Below are positions 27,304-38,609 of a stretch of DNA of 64,000 nucleotides, piece by piece. Under the pieces are notes generated by a model. It worked only from the letters and a program-made list of their open reading frames with translations. It did not search any database and had not been told where the DNA came from. The DNA is from Mycobacterium sp. DL592 (lineage in GTDB: Bacteria; Actinomycetota; Actinomycetes; Mycobacteriales; Mycobacteriaceae): assembly GCF_011694515.1 (NCBI RefSeq), contig NZ_CP050192.1:852448-916447 (forward strand), written 5' to 3'. Positions within the stretch are counted from its first letter, which is position 1, and the number at the start of each line of letters is the position of its first letter. The translations under genes and the position numbers were made by a program.

Positions 27304-28481
27304 CTAACCGCCGCCGCCTCGGCACCGGTCCGGTTGCCGCCCTTGAGCCACACGTAGGCCCCGGGTTTGCGGGCCTCGCGGCGCAGCCCGCTGACGGTGG
27401 CCGTGCAGATCGCTTCCTTGATCTTCGCCGCGGTCCAGCCGCCGATGTACAGCGGCAGCGCGGTGTCGTCGGTGCGGGCGATCTGGATGGTCCCCGCGCC
27501 GCGGCCCAGGCTGATGCACTGCCCGGTGAACGCCTGCCGGATCGGTGCCGGCGGCTCACCGGCGATGCGGGCCAGCACGGTGTTGGCGGCCTGGGCGCCC
27601 AGCGGCAGCGCGGCCTGGCAGCTCATCCGCAGCGGCTCACCGGACGGCGCCGCGCAGTCGCCGGCGGCCACGACCCGGCCGTCGTCGATGCTCGTCAGCG
27701 TCTCGTCGGTGAGCAGCCGTCCGATCGCGTCGGTGCGCAGCCCGGACCGCGACGCCAGATCCGGGACCCCGAAGCCGGCGGTCCAGATCGTCACCGCACT
27801 GGGCAGGCGCCTGCCGCCGTCGAGCAGCACCGCGTCGGACTCGACGGCCCCGACCATGGCCCCGGGCCCGTCGACGATCTCGACACCGAGCTTGCGCAGC
27901 CGCTTGGTCACCGACCGGCGTCCGGGCGTGCTCAGGTAGGGGCCGAGCACCGGCCCGCACACCAGCGTGACGGTGCGGCCCTGCTCGGCCAGCTCGGCGG
28001 CGGTCTCGATACCGGTGGGCCCGGCACCGACCACGCACACCGGGGCGCCGTAGTGCAGCTCGTCGAGCCTGGCGGCCAGACGCTTGGCTTCCTCGAGATC
28101 GCCGATGGGATAGGCGAATTCGTCGGCGCCGGGGACGTTCGGTCCGCCCGATCCGCTGCCGACCGCGTAGATCAGATAGTCGTAGGGCAGCGGTGCGCCG
28201 GTGAACAGCTCCACCTGGCGGGCGGCGGTGTCGATGCGGGTGGCGGCGTCGACCACCAATTCGATACCGGGGCCGAGGATGTCGGCGAAGTCGACGACGG
28301 CGTCGTCGGATCCGGCCACCAACTGGTGCAGCCGGATGCGCTCGACGAACTCCGGGCGCGGGTTGACCAGGGTGATGTCGACGCCGCGACGCTGCCGCAG
28401 CCGGTTGGCTGCGAGGACGCCGGCGTATCCGCCGCCGATGACGACGACGCGGGTGGTGTGGTGTGCGTTCTGTTCAGTCAT
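27300..28481 (-). CDS. FAD-dependent NAD(P)H oxidoreductase (NDH-2-like), partner of the ECF41 sigma factor
   Basis: A 393-residue pyridine-nucleotide disulphide-type flavoprotein. The N-terminal FAD motif is VVIGGGYAGVLAAN (about 12-25), the NAD(P)H motif VVGAGPTGIETAAEL lies at about 155-169, and the FAD-closing motif VVAAGDCAAPSGEP is near 285. There is no C-terminal membrane helix as obvious as in true NDH-2. It would reduce a quinone or small electron acceptor. It is co-transcribed with and overlaps the sigma gene, the conserved ECF41 neighbourhood. Confidence 0.9.
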   Translation of the reverse strand: MTEQNAHHTTRVVVIGGGYAGVLAANRLRQRRGVDITLVNPRPEFVERIRLHQLVAGSDDAVVDFADILGPGIELVVDAATRIDTAARQVELFTGAPLPYDYLIYAVGSGSGGPNVPGADEFAYPIGDLEEAKRLAARLDELHYGAPVCVVGAGPTGIETAAELAEQGRTVTLVCGPVLGPYLSTPGRRSVTKRLRKLGVEIVDGPGAMVGAVESDAVLLDGGRRLPSAVTIWTAGFGVPDLASRSGLRTDAIGRLLTDETLTSIDDGRVVAAGDCAAPSGEPLRMSCQAALPLGAQAANTVLARIAGEPPAPIRQAFTGQCISLGRGAGTIQIARTDDTALPLYIGGWTAAKIKEAICTATVSGLRREARKPGAYVWLKGGNRTGAEAAAVR

Positions 28482-28489
28482 GACCTCAA

Positions 28490-28516
28490 GACACCGCTGA
28501 TGCCCTGACTGTGACT
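28490..28516 (-). promoter_or_regulatory. ECF41-like promoter (AGTCACA-N16-TGTC)
   Basis: On the minus strand AGTCACA (28516-28510) is followed after 16 nt by TGTC (28493-28490). The described ECF41 consensus is TGTCACA-N16-CGTC, so one base differs in each element and spacing is exact. Only 8 nt separate the -10 from the ATG at 28481, predicting a leaderless mRNA. Confidence 0.5.
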
Positions 28517-28530
28517 CTACGTGACCCAGA

Positions 28531-30078
28531 TCACTCCGCTTGATAGCGCGGGAACACCCCGCTCGGGGCGGGCAGCGCCGTCCCGGGGGCGATCCGCACT
28601 CCGATCGCGGCGAAGTCCCGTTGCGAGGGCGGCTGGCCCAGCAGGTCGAGCAGGGCGGCCGCCGACGACGGCATCACCGGCTGCACCAGCAGCGCGGCGA
28701 TCCGCACCACCTCCAGCGTCACGTACAGCACGGTGCGGAAGCGGTCCTGGTCGGCAGCGGTCTCCGACTTGCGCAATACCCATGGCTCCTGCGCGGAGAA
28801 GTACCGGTTGGCCGCGCCCAGCATCAGCCAGATGGCCTCCAGCGCGAGGTGCATCTGCTGCTCGTCGAACGCCGCCCGCACCCTGTCCAGCAGCCCGTCG
28901 GCCAGCGCCAGCAGCTCGGCGTCCTCGGCGGTGAACGCACCCGGTGTGGGCACCGCCGCGCCGAGGTTCTTGTTCACCATCGACAGTGAGCGCTGCGCCA
29001 GGTTGCCGAACTCGTTGGCCAGGTCGGCGTTGATGCGGCCGATGATGGCGTCCTTGCTGTAGCTGCCGTCCTGTCCGAACGGCACCTCGCGCAGGAAGAA
29101 GTAGCGCACCTGGTCGACGCCGAACTCGTCGACCAGTGCGATCGGGTCGATCACGTTGCCGACCGACTTGCTCATCTTCTCGCCCTTGACGTTGATGAAC
29201 CCGTGGGCGAACACCCGCCGCGGCAGCTCGATGCCGGCCGACATCAGGAACGCCGGCCAGTACACCGTGTGGAACCGGACGATGTCCTTGCCGATCACGT
29301 GCAGATCGGCCGGCCAGTAGCGGCGGAACGCCTCGGAGTCGGTGTCGGGGAAGCCGACCCCGGTCAGGTAGTTCGTCAGCGCGTCGACCCACACGTACAT
29401 GACGTGGTCGGGGTGGTCGGGGACCGGCACCCCCCAGTCGAAGGTGGTGCGTGAGATGGACAGGTCCCGCAGCCCGCCGGAGACGAAGCTGACGACCTCG
29501 TTGCGCCGCACGTCGGGCCCGATGAAGTCGGGGTTGGCCTCGTAGAGGGCCAGCAGCCGGTCGGCGTAGGCAGACAACTTGAAGAAGTAGGTCTGCTCCT
29601 CGGTCCAGGTGACCGGGGTGCCGGTTTCGGCGGCGTAGCGCACGCCGTCGTCACGCACCTCGGTCTCGTCCTCGGTGAAGAAGCGTTCGTCGCGCACCGA
29701 ATACCAGCCCTGGTAGCTGCCCAGGTAGATGTCGCCGGATTCGTTCATCCGCTGCCAGATGGCCTTGGAGGCCTCGTAGTGGTCGGCGTCGCTGGTCCGG
29801 ATGAACCGGTCGAAGGAGATGTTGAGGCGCTGCTGCATCTGCTCGAAGACGTCGGAGTTGCGCCGCGCCAGTTCCGTCGTGGGGATGCCCTGCGCGGCCG
29901 CTGTCTCGGCCATCTTCAGGCCGTGCACGTCGGTGCCGGTGAGGAAGCGGACGTCGACACCGTCGAGGCGCTTGAAGCGTGCGATGGCGTCGGTCGCGAT
30001 CTTCTCGTAGGCGTGCCCGATGTGGGGCGCGCCGTTGGGATAGTCGATCGCGGTGGTGATGTAGAAGGACTCGCTCAT
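28531..30078 (-). CDS. metG: Methionyl-tRNA synthetase
   Basis: A 515-residue class I aminoacyl-tRNA synthetase charging tRNA-Met. HIGH is in [14 protein letters not shown] (about residues 18-24) and KMSKS in [10 protein letters not shown] (near 300). No CxxC zinc-knuckle pairs are seen in the connective peptide, matching the short mycobacterial form (about 519 residues in M. tuberculosis), and there is no C-terminal tRNA-binding extension. Diverges from tatD across 26 bp containing both promoters. Confidence 0.96.
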   Translation of the reverse strand: MSESFYITTAIDYPNGAPHIGHAYEKIATDAIARFKRLDGVDVRFLTGTDVHGLKMAETAAAQGIPTTELARRNSDVFEQMQQRLNISFDRFIRTSDADHYEASKAIWQRMNESGDIYLGSYQGWYSVRDERFFTEDETEVRDDGVRYAAETGTPVTWTEEQTYFFKLSAYADRLLALYEANPDFIGPDVRRNEVVSFVSGGLRDLSISRTTFDWGVPVPDHPDHVMYVWVDALTNYLTGVGFPDTDSEAFRRYWPADLHVIGKDIVRFHTVYWPAFLMSAGIELPRRVFAHGFINVKGEKMSKSVGNVIDPIALVDEFGVDQVRYFFLREVPFGQDGSYSKDAIIGRINADLANEFGNLAQRSLSMVNKNLGAAVPTPGAFTAEDAELLALADGLLDRVRAAFDEQQMHLALEAIWLMLGAANRYFSAQEPWVLRKSETAADQDRFRTVLYVTLEVVRIAALLVQPVMPSSAAALLDLLGQPPSQRDFAAIGVRIAPGTALPAPSGVFPRYQAE

Positions 30079-30087
30079 TTGAGGTTC

Positions 30088-30093
30088 ACCCTA
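30088..30093 (-). promoter_or_regulatory. -10 hexamer TAGGGT for metG
   Basis: Minus-strand TAGGGT, 9 nt before the metG ATG. It overlaps the tatD -10 by 2 bp. Confidence 0.45.
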
Positions 30094-30097
30094 AGGT
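30092..30097 (+). promoter_or_regulatory. -10 hexamer TAAGGT for tatD
   Basis: TAAGGT lies 7 nt before GTG 30105, which supports that start as leaderless over the ATG at 30141. It shares 2 bp with the metG -10. Confidence 0.5.
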
Positions 30098-30104
30098 GTG
30101 TGCC

Positions 30105-30941
30105 GTGAGCTCTCAGAGAAGGAGTCGCGAGGCGCCGCCGATGCCGGCACCCCTGAGCCCGCTCGTCGACGCCCACACCCACCTGGATGCATGCGGGGCC
30201 CGCGACGCCGACGACGTGCGCGCCGTGCTCGACCGCGCCGAGGCCGTCGGAGTGCTCGCGGCGGTCACCATCGCCGACGACCTGGACGCGGCGCGGTGGG
30301 CGGCGCAGGCCGCCACCTGGGACCCGCGGGTCTATGCGGCGGTGGCGTTGCACCCCACCAGGGCGGGCGCGCTGACCGAGGCGGCCCGCGCGGAACTCGA
30401 GGAGCTGGCCGCGCAGCCGCGGGTGGTTGCGATCGGCGAGACCGGAATGGACCTGTACTGGCCGGGCAAGCTGGACGGCTGTGCCGAACCCGCGGTCCAG
30501 CGGGAGTCGTTCGCCTGGCATATCGACCTCGCCAAGCGGACCGGGAAGCCACTGATGATCCACAACCGCGACGCCGACGCCGAGGTGCTCGACGTGCTGG
30601 CGGCCGAAGGCGCCCCCGAGACCGTCATCTTCCACTGCTTCTCGTCCGGGCCGCAGATGGCGCGCACCTGCGTCGACGCCGGCTGGGTGCTCAGCCTGTC
30701 GGGAACCGTGAGCTTCAAGAACGCCAGGGAACTGCGGGAGGCCGCCGCGCTGATCCCGCCCGGGCAGCTGCTGGTCGAGACCGATGCGCCGTTTTTGACC
30801 CCGCACCCGTATCGGGGTGCGCCCAACGAGCCCTACTGCCTGCCCTACACCGTGCGGGCCCTGGCCGAGGTCGTCGACCGGCCCGCTGAGCTGCTCGCCG
30901 AGCAGTCCTCGGCCACCGCGCGGCGGGTCTACGGTCTCTAA
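30105..30941 (+). CDS. tatD: TatD-family metal-dependent deoxyribonuclease
   Basis: A 278-residue TIM-barrel hydrolase of the TatD family (3'-5' exonuclease on single-stranded DNA/RNA). Metal ligands are visible: DAHTHLD at the first strand, Glu in AIGETGMDLYW, His in MIHNRDAD, FHCFSS, and the final Asp in LLVETDAPFLTP. Corresponds to Rv1008, upstream of rpfB. GTG 30105 is chosen from the -10 spacing; ATG 30141 would remove a 12-residue charged extension that is not part of the fold. Confidence 0.92.
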   Translation: MSSQRRSREAPPMPAPLSPLVDAHTHLDACGARDADDVRAVLDRAEAVGVLAAVTIADDLDAARWAAQAATWDPRVYAAVALHPTRAGALTEAARAELEELAAQPRVVAIGETGMDLYWPGKLDGCAEPAVQRESFAWHIDLAKRTGKPLMIHNRDADAEVLDVLAAEGAPETVIFHCFSSGPQMARTCVDAGWVLSLSGTVSFKNARELREAAALIPPGQLLVETDAPFLTPHPYRGAPNEPYCLPYTVRALAEVVDRPAELLAEQSSATARRVYGL

Positions 30942-33093
<2,152 letters not shown>

Positions 33094-33100
<7 letters not shown>

Positions 33101-33903
33101 CCGCTTCGGGACATCGCGTCGCTGATGTGACGCATCATCTCGGCGCACGATTCGTAGCGCCGGTCGGGATCCTTGGCGATCGCTCGTGCCAGCACGCGAT
33201 CGAATGTGCGGGACAGCCACGGGACGCGACGGGAGATCTCCGGCGGCGCCACGTGTAGGTGCGCGTCGACGAGTGCCATCGCGTTCTCACCGGCGAACGG
33301 GGTGAGTCCGGTCAGCATCTCCGAAGCCGTGCACGCCAACGCGTATTCGTCGGTGGCGGCTTGCGGCAACCTGCCCTGCAACAGTTCCGGGGCCGCATAC
33401 GGCAGCGAGGCGAGCACCTGCGTGGCCCGGTGCCAGACGTCCTCGGCCAGCACATGCGCGACGCCGAAATCGATGAGCATCGCGCCGTGCTGCGAAAAGT
33501 CTTGGTGTACAAGGATATTCGCGGGCTTGACGTCGGTGTGCACGATGCCGCGATGGTGGGCGTAGTCCAGTGCCGTTGCGATCTGGGTGAGGGCGTCGAG
33601 CCGGGTAGCCAGCGTCGGCAGAGCGGCCGCGCTGCCGCCGTCGAGGTAGTGCATCGTCATCCAGAACTCGCCGTGAGCGAACACCGGCACGATGTGCCGA
33701 TGGTGCAGGCTGGCCGCGATGCGGAACTCGCGGGCCAGCCGGGCGGTGCTGGCGTGATCGCGGTGCTGCTCGTCGAGAACCTTCAGGGCGACGACCCGGC
33801 GGGCCGCATCGGTGCTGCGCGCCCGGTACACGGCCGCCTGCCCGCCGCGCCCGAGCAGAGCCCCGACGAGGTAGCCCTCGAATCGCTGCCCGGGTTGCAC
33901 CAC
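33094..33903 (-). CDS. Soluble serine/threonine protein kinase (Hanks type, non-RD)
   Basis: A 269-residue kinase with only a catalytic domain: Gly loop [12 protein letters not shown] (about 17-28), VALKVL with the ATP-anchoring Lys (about 41), catalytic loop [14 protein letters not shown] (DFG) and YAAPELL. The usual HRD Arg is Thr, making it a non-RD kinase that may not need activation-loop phosphorylation. There is no transmembrane or sensor domain, unlike PknB. The region '[16 protein letters not shown]' is typical of actinobacterial kinases. It is antisense, wedged between ksgA and ispE, and starts at GTG 33903, 6 nt after TAGGGT. Its targets are unknown. Confidence 0.9.
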
Positions 33904-33909
33904 ACTTCG

Positions 33910-33915
33910 ACCCTA
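33910..33915 (-). promoter_or_regulatory. -10 hexamer TAGGGT for the kinase gene
   Basis: Minus-strand TAGGGT, 6 nt before GTG 33903, indicates a separate leaderless promoter for the inserted kinase. Confidence 0.5.
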
Positions 33916-33958
33916 GATTCGGCTCTACGCGACGACGGGCGAATGGCCCGCGGCGCGA

Positions 33959-33964
33959 TAGTCT
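33959..33964 (+). promoter_or_regulatory. -10 hexamer TAGTCT for ispE
   Basis: TAGTCT lies 6 nt before GTG 33971. It gives ispE its own promoter, as it must have if the kinase insertion separates it from ksgA. Confidence 0.5.
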
Positions 33965-33970
33965 CGTGCG

Positions 33971-34924
33971 GTGTCTCGGTCCAACGGCTCGATCGCTCCG
34001 GAATGGGTGCCGACGGGCTCGGTGACCGTGCGGGTGCCCGGCAAGGTGAACCTTTTCCTCGGTGTCGGTGACCGCCGCGACGACGGCTACCACGAGCTGA
34101 CCACCGTCTTCCACGCAGTATCCCTGGTCGACGAGGTGACGGTCCGCAACGCCGACGTGCTGTCGTTGCAGACGCTCGGGGAGGGCGCCGAGGTGGTGCC
34201 CGCCGACGAACGCAACCTGGCCTGGCAGGCCGCCGAGCTGATGGCCGAGCATGTCGGGCGCGCCCCGGACGTCGAGATCGTGATCGACAAGTCGATCCCG
34301 GTGGCCGGCGGGATGGCGGGCGGCAGCGCCGACGCCGCCGCGGTGCTGGTGGCCATGAACACGCTGTGGGAGCTGGGGGTGCCGCGGCGCGACCTGCATG
34401 CGCTGGCAGCCGAACTCGGCAGCGACGTCCCGTTCGCCCTGCACGGCGGCACCGCGTTAGGGACCGGCCGCGGCGAGGAACTGGCGACCGTGCTGGCCCG
34501 CAGCACCTTCCACTGGGTGCTGGCGTTCGGCGCGGGCGGCCTGTCGACGGCCGCGGTCTACAACGAGATCGACCGGTTGCGCGAGGGCGGCGAGCCACCG
34601 CGCCTCGATGACCCCGAACCGCTGCTCGGAGCGCTGGCCGGGGGAGACCCCCGGGAGCTGGCGCCGCTGCTGGGTAACGACCTGCAGCCTGCGGCGTTGA
34701 GCCTCAACCCGGAGCTGCGGCGGACGTTGCGGGCCGGCACTGACGCGGGGGCGCTGGCGGGCATCGTGTCCGGGTCGGGGCCGACGTGTGCGTTCCTGTG
34801 CGCCTCGGCGGCGGCGGCGCTCGACGTGGGCACGGAACTGGCCGGGGCCGGGGTATGCCGGACGGTCAGGGTGGCCAGCGGCCCGGTTCACGGGGCGCGC
34901 GTCGTCGCTGGGTTGTCGCCGTAG
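33971..34924 (+). CDS. ispE: 4-diphosphocytidyl-2-C-methyl-D-erythritol kinase IspE
   Basis: A 317-residue GHMP kinase of the methylerythritol-phosphate isoprenoid pathway. ATP-binding motif [15 protein letters not shown], the substrate motif '[10 protein letters not shown]', catalytic 'GSDVPFAL' and the C-terminal '[13 protein letters not shown]' are complete. GTG 33971 is supported by the leaderless -10; the alternative GTG 34007 matches the M. tuberculosis start (PTGSVTVRV) and would drop 12 residues. The gene is displaced from rpfB-ksgA by the kinase. Confidence 0.94.
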   Translation: MSRSNGSIAPEWVPTGSVTVRVPGKVNLFLGVGDRRDDGYHELTTVFHAVSLVDEVTVRNADVLSLQTLGEGAEVVPADERNLAWQAAELMAEHVGRAPDVEIVIDKSIPVAGGMAGGSADAAAVLVAMNTLWELGVPRRDLHALAAELGSDVPFALHGGTALGTGRGEELATVLARSTFHWVLAFGAGGLSTAAVYNEIDRLREGGEPPRLDDPEPLLGALAGGDPRELAPLLGNDLQPAALSLNPELRRTLRAGTDAGALAGIVSGSGPTCAFLCASAAAALDVGTELAGAGVCRTVRVASGPVHGARVVAGLSP

Positions 34925-34967
34925 TCGTCTGGTGTTGTGTGACGCGCCCCTCAATTGCCACTAAAAC

Positions 34968-34996
34968 TTGGCGGTAACTTAAGGGAAGTTTAAGAT
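34968..34996 (+). promoter_or_regulatory. Promoter upstream of the fadD leader (TTGGCG-N17-TAAGAT)
   Basis: TTGGCG (34968-34973) and TAAGAT (34991-34996) have an ideal 17-bp spacer. The predicted start near 35003 leaves a leader of about 230 nt before fadD. Confidence 0.6.
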
Positions 34997-35004
34997 GATC
35001 GACG

Positions 35005-35238
35005 GTGATGACTAGCGGCCCGGCACTGCATATGTGCGGATCGCCCACCCCGGTCCGGGGCGGGCGATGGCCCGGCGACGCCGACTCATCACCGTTTCGA
35101 GACCGAAAAGCTCCCGACTCGTATTGGCGTGCCTCCTATGCGGCGCGTTCTGGCAGGTGGAGCATGAAATTCCGGGCTTTTGCGGCGTGTACAGCGACGC
35201 ATGACAGCCAGCTCCGGATGCCGAGGAGGTCATCGTGA
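35005..35238 (+). CDS. Small upstream ORF(s) in the fadD leader
   Basis: An open frame of 77 codons runs from GTG 35005 (or ATG 35008), right at the predicted transcription start, to a TGA that overlaps the fadD GTG by 4 nt. Within the same frame, ATG 35164 has AGGTGGAG upstream and would encode a 24-residue peptide ([14 protein letters not shown]...). The stop/start overlap suggests translational coupling to fadD. Composition is not strongly coding-like and no family is recognised, so this may be a regulatory uORF rather than a protein gene. Confidence 0.35.
   Translation: MMTSGPALHMCGSPTPVRGGRWPGDADSSPFRDRKAPDSYWRASYAARSGRWSMKFRAFAACTATHDSQLRMPRRSS
35040..35068 (+). ncRNA. Stable hairpin in the fadD 5' leader
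   Basis: ATCGCCC pairs with GGGCGAT and, after one A-C mismatch, CCCCG pairs with CGGGG around a 3-nt loop. It starts about 37 nt into the predicted leader. With no T-run after it, it is either a U-less terminator/attenuator or a structural element. It lies in the 310-bp gap 34925-35234, which contains no other clear feature besides the promoter and small ORF. Confidence 0.45.
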
Positions 35239-36869
35239 GCCGTTTTACCGACAAGATGTTCCACAGCGCCATGACCAGCTCCAAAGGCATGGTCACCGGC
35301 GAGCCTGTCGAACCGGTTCGGCACACCTGGCGGGAGGTGCATGAGCGGGCCCGCCGTATCGCCGGCGGCCTGGCCGCCGCCGACATCGGCATCGGGGACG
35401 CCATCGGTGTCCTCGCCGGCGCGCCCGTCGAGATCGCTCCCACGGCTCAGGGCCTGTGGATGCGCGGCGCCAGCCTGACCATGCTGCACCAGCCCACCCC
35501 GCGTACCGACCTGGAGCAGTGGGCCAGGGACACCGCCAACGTCATCGACATGATCGAGGCCAAGGCCGTCATCGTGTCCGACCCGTTCCTGATCGCCATC
35601 CCGGTCCTCGAAGAGGCCGGTGTCAAGGTGCTCACGGTCGAGGACCTGCTGAGCGCCGAGCCGATCGACCCGGTGGAGACCTCCGAGGACGATGTCGCGC
35701 TGATGCAGCTGACGTCGGGATCGACCGGGTCGCCGAAGGCCGTCATCATCACCCACCGCAACATCCACTCCAACGCCGAGGCGATGTTCATCGGCGCCAA
35801 GTACGACATCGACACCGACGTGATGGTCAGCTGGCTGCCGTGCTTCCACGACATGGGCATGGTCGGCTTCCTGACCATCCCGATGTACTTCGGGGCCGAG
35901 TTGGTCAAGGTCACCCCGATGGACTTCCTGCGCGACACCCTGCTGTGGGCCAAGCTCATCGACAAGTACAAGGGCACCATGACCGCGGCGCCGAACTTCG
36001 CGTACGCGCTGTTCGCCAAGCGGTTGCGCCGTCAGGCCAAGCCGGGCGAGTACGACCTGTCCAGCCTGCGGTTCGCGCTGTCCGGCGCCGAGCCGGTGGA
36101 ACCCGCCGACGTCGAGGACCTGCTCGACGCGGGCCGGCCGTTCGGGCTTCAGCCCGAGGCGATCCTGCCCGCGTACGGCATGGCCGAGACCACCCTGGCG
36201 GTGTCGTTCTCCGAGTGCGGCGCCGGTCTGGTGGTCGACGAGGTCGACGCCGACTTGCTGGCCGCCCTGCGCCGCGCCGTGCCCTCCACCAAGGGCAACA
36301 CCCGCCGGCTGGCCACGCTCGGTCCGCTGCTAACCGACCTCGAGGCCCGCATTGTCGACGAGGACGGCAACGTGTTGCCGGCCCGCGGTGTCGGCATCAT
36401 CGAACTGCGCGGCGAGTCCCTGACCCCGGGCTACATCACCATGGGTGGCTTCGTGCCCGCGCAGGACGAGCACGGCTGGTACGACACCGGTGACCTCGGC
36501 TACCTGACCGACAACGGCCACGTCGTGGTGTGCGGTCGCGTCAAGGACGTCATCATCATGGCCGGGCGCAACATCTACCCGACCGACATCGAGCGGGCCG
36601 CCGGCCGCGTCGATGGTGTGCGGCCCGGCTGTGCCGTGGCGGTCCGCCTGGATGCCGGGCATTCGCGGGAGACCTTCGCGGTCGCCGTGGAATCCAATGC
36701 CTGGCAGGACCCGGCCGAGGTGCGCCGCATCGAACATCAGGTGGCCCACGAAGTGGTCGCCGAGGTCGACGTCCGCCCGCGCAACGTCGTGGTCTTGGGC
36801 CCGGGCACCATTCCCAAGACCCCGTCGGGCAAGCTGCGCCGGGCCAACTCCGTCGCGCTGGTCACCTAG
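35235..36869 (+). CDS. Fatty acyl-AMP ligase / acyl-CoA synthetase (Rv1013, Pks16-type)
   Basis: A 544-residue ANL-superfamily adenylating enzyme. The AMP-binding signature [12 protein letters not shown] (about 158-169), '[10 protein letters not shown]', 'YDTGDLGYL' and the C-terminal hinge '[13 protein letters not shown]' with the catalytic Lys in 'TPSGKLRR' are present. It corresponds to Rv1013 (annotated pks16), likely a fatty acyl-AMP ligase feeding lipid assembly. GTG 35235 has a GAGGAGG Shine-Dalgarno 6 nt upstream. It is preceded by a long structured leader and overlaps the convergent methyltransferase gene by 4 bp. Confidence 0.9.
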   Translation: MSRFTDKMFHSAMTSSKGMVTGEPVEPVRHTWREVHERARRIAGGLAAADIGIGDAIGVLAGAPVEIAPTAQGLWMRGASLTMLHQPTPRTDLEQWARDTANVIDMIEAKAVIVSDPFLIAIPVLEEAGVKVLTVEDLLSAEPIDPVETSEDDVALMQLTSGSTGSPKAVIITHRNIHSNAEAMFIGAKYDIDTDVMVSWLPCFHDMGMVGFLTIPMYFGAELVKVTPMDFLRDTLLWAKLIDKYKGTMTAAPNFAYALFAKRLRRQAKPGEYDLSSLRFALSGAEPVEPADVEDLLDAGRPFGLQPEAILPAYGMAETTLAVSFSECGAGLVVDEVDADLLAALRRAVPSTKGNTRRLATLGPLLTDLEARIVDEDGNVLPARGVGIIELRGESLTPGYITMGGFVPAQDEHGWYDTGDLGYLTDNGHVVVCGRVKDVIIMAGRNIYPTDIERAAGRVDGVRPGCAVAVRLDAGHSRETFAVAVESNAWQDPAEVRRIEHQVAHEVVAEVDVRPRNVVVLGPGTIPKTPSGKLRRANSVALVT

Positions 36870-37519
36870 GCCCGGCAGCTGATCTCCATCGCATCGTTGC
36901 CGTCGCGCACCGGGAACGCCACGCTGACGAAGCCGCGGGCCGGGTCACGCACATAGTCCAGATAGGGCTGGGTGTCGGCCATCCCGGTGTTATCAGCGAC
37001 GACGAGTGCCCCGCTGCTGAGCTTCGGCTCGAGTAGCTGCAGCACGGGTAGGTAGAGCTCTTTCCAGCCGTCGAGCAGCACGAAGTTCACCGGGCCGTCG
37101 AGTGCGCCCAGCGTCTGCAGGGCATCGCCCTCCTCGACGGTGATCACGTCTGTCAGGCCCACCTCGGCGAAGGTCGCGGTGGCCGCGGCGACCTTGGCGG
37201 CGCTGAGCTCCGAGGTGATCACGTGCCCCACGCCGTTGTCGCGCACCGCGGCGGCGAGGTGAATCGTGGACAGCCCCAACGACATTCCGAACTCGACGAC
37301 GGTCTGCGGCTTGGCGGCGCGCACCAGGGTGTAGAGCAGCAGACCGGATTCCGGGGTCACCGGAAGGTAGTAGTCGCGCAGCGCGTCGGAGCGTTCCCGG
37401 GGGCTCGCTGAGCTCAGGTGCTGCCAGTCCAGGGTGTGCAGCTGTGTCATCTGCTGAGCGGACTCGGCGTACATGCGGTCAATGGCCGATGCGACCTTCG
37501 GGTCGCGCAGCGTAGTCAT
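36866..37519 (-). CDS. Class I SAM-dependent O-methyltransferase
   Basis: A 217-residue methyltransferase. SAM motif I is [16 protein letters not shown] (about 74-89), followed by acidic motif 'ITSELSAAK', '[10 protein letters not shown]' and the metal-ligand-like '[11 protein letters not shown]' and 'ADNTGMAD' segments typical of catechol-type O-methyltransferases. The substrate is unknown. The start is ATG 37519, with TACGGT 7 nt upstream. It diverges from the QueG-like gene and converges, with 4-bp overlap, on fadD. Confidence 0.85.
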   Translation of the reverse strand: MTTLRDPKVASAIDRMYAESAQQMTQLHTLDWQHLSSASPRERSDALRDYYLPVTPESGLLLYTLVRAAKPQTVVEFGMSLGLSTIHLAAAVRDNGVGHVITSELSAAKVAAATATFAEVGLTDVITVEEGDALQTLGALDGPVNFVLLDGWKELYLPVLQLLEPKLSSGALVVADNTGMADTQPYLDYVRDPARGFVSVAFPVRDGNDAMEISCRA

Positions 37520-37526
37520 GGCTTCG

Positions 37527-37532
37527 ACCGTA
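37527..37532 (-). promoter_or_regulatory. -10 hexamer TACGGT for the methyltransferase gene
   Basis: Minus-strand TACGGT lies 7 nt before ATG 37519, consistent with a leaderless mRNA. Confidence 0.5.
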
Positions 37533-37555
37533 CCGCCACGACGCTAAGTAGTGTG

Positions 37556-37561
37556 TACTAT
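37556..37561 (+). promoter_or_regulatory. -10 hexamer TACTAT for the QueG-like gene, within a small palindrome
   Basis: TACTAT ends 7 nt before ATG 37569. It overlaps the inverted repeat AGTA-GTGTG-TACT (37547-37559), a possible operator. No good -35 is seen. Confidence 0.5.
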
Positions 37562-37568
37562 ACTCAGC

Positions 37569-38600
37569 ATGGTTTCTTCGCGACGCATCGACGAGCACCC
37601 CACCGTGAAGGCCGTGCGGGCCCGTCAGCGCAGCGAACCGGCGAACGTCATCGACGCGCAGTGGCTGCGCGCGCTGTGCCTGGAGGCCGGCGCCGACGAC
37701 GTGGCCTTCGCCAGTGTCGACAACCCCGCGCTGGCCTCCGAACGTGAGCACGTCGAGGCCGCACTGCCGGGCACGAGAAGCTACATCTCCCTGGTGGTCC
37801 GGATGAATCGCGACAACGTTCGCTCCGTCGCGCGCAGCGTGGCCAACCAGGAGTTCCACCGCAGCGGCGAGATCATCAACGAGGCCGCACACCGGATCAC
37901 CCGCGCACTGGAGGACGCCGGTCACCGCGCACTCAACCCGTCTGCCACCTTCCCGATGGAGATGGACCGCTACCCTGGCCGGATCTGGGTCGTCGCCCAC
38001 AAACCCGTCGCGGTGGCCGCCGGCCTGGGCGTGATGGGCATCCACCGCAACGTCATTCACCCCAAATTCGGCAACTTCGTCCTGCTGGCCACCATCCTCG
38101 TCGGCACGTCGATCAGCAGTTACGGTGAGCCGCTTGACTATTCGCCGTGCCTGGAGTGCAAACTGTGCGTGGCGGCCTGCCCGGTGGGCGCCATCAAGAA
38201 GGACGGTGAGTTCGACTTCGTGGCCTGCTCGGTGCACAACTACCGCGAGTTCATGGGCGGCTTCACCGACTGGGTGCAGACGATCGCCGACAGTGACGAC
38301 GCCGCCGACTTTCGCAACAGGGTCACCGATTCGGAGAACGCGTCGATGTGGCAGAGCCTGTCGTTCAAGGCCAACTACAAGGCGGCCTACTGCCTTGCGG
38401 TGTGCCCGGCCGGTGAAGACGTCATCGAGCCCTACCTCGATGACCGCAAGGGATTCATGGACCTGGTGCTGCGGCCGCTGCAGGAGAAGGTCGAAACGCT
38501 TTACGTGCTACCGAATTCCGAGGCCAAGGAACACGCCGAGCGGCGCTATCCGCACAAGCCGGTCAAAGTTGTCGGCAGCGGCATCCGGGGTCTTGCGTAG
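37569..38600 (+). CDS. 4Fe-4S iron-sulfur protein, QueG/reductive-dehalogenase-like
   Basis: A 343-residue soluble protein with an N-terminal domain of about 190 residues like that of epoxyqueuosine reductase/reductive dehalogenases, then a ferredoxin-like module: CLECKLCVAACPVGAI (about 192-207) and a later Cys pair in AAYCLAVCPAG (about 276-286) that complete two 4Fe-4S clusters. It lacks the HEAT-like C-terminus of true QueG, so queuosine synthesis is not implied. Probably a cobamide- or flavin-linked reductase of unknown substrate. ATG 37569 is chosen over GTG 37551, which would lie upstream of the -10. Confidence 0.8.
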   Translation: MVSSRRIDEHPTVKAVRARQRSEPANVIDAQWLRALCLEAGADDVAFASVDNPALASEREHVEAALPGTRSYISLVVRMNRDNVRSVARSVANQEFHRSGEIINEAAHRITRALEDAGHRALNPSATFPMEMDRYPGRIWVVAHKPVAVAAGLGVMGIHRNVIHPKFGNFVLLATILVGTSISSYGEPLDYSPCLECKLCVAACPVGAIKKDGEFDFVACSVHNYREFMGGFTDWVQTIADSDDAADFRNRVTDSENASMWQSLSFKANYKAAYCLAVCPAGEDVIEPYLDDRKGFMDLVLRPLQEKVETLYVLPNSEAKEHAERRYPHKPVKVVGSGIRGLA

Positions 38601-38603
38601 GCT
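38598..38603 (+). promoter_or_regulatory. -10 hexamer TAGGCT for the DUF998 gene
   Basis: TAGGCT lies 6 nt before ATG 38610 and overlaps the stop region of the preceding gene; a leaderless mRNA is predicted. Confidence 0.45.
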
Positions 38604-38609
38604 GGTCGC

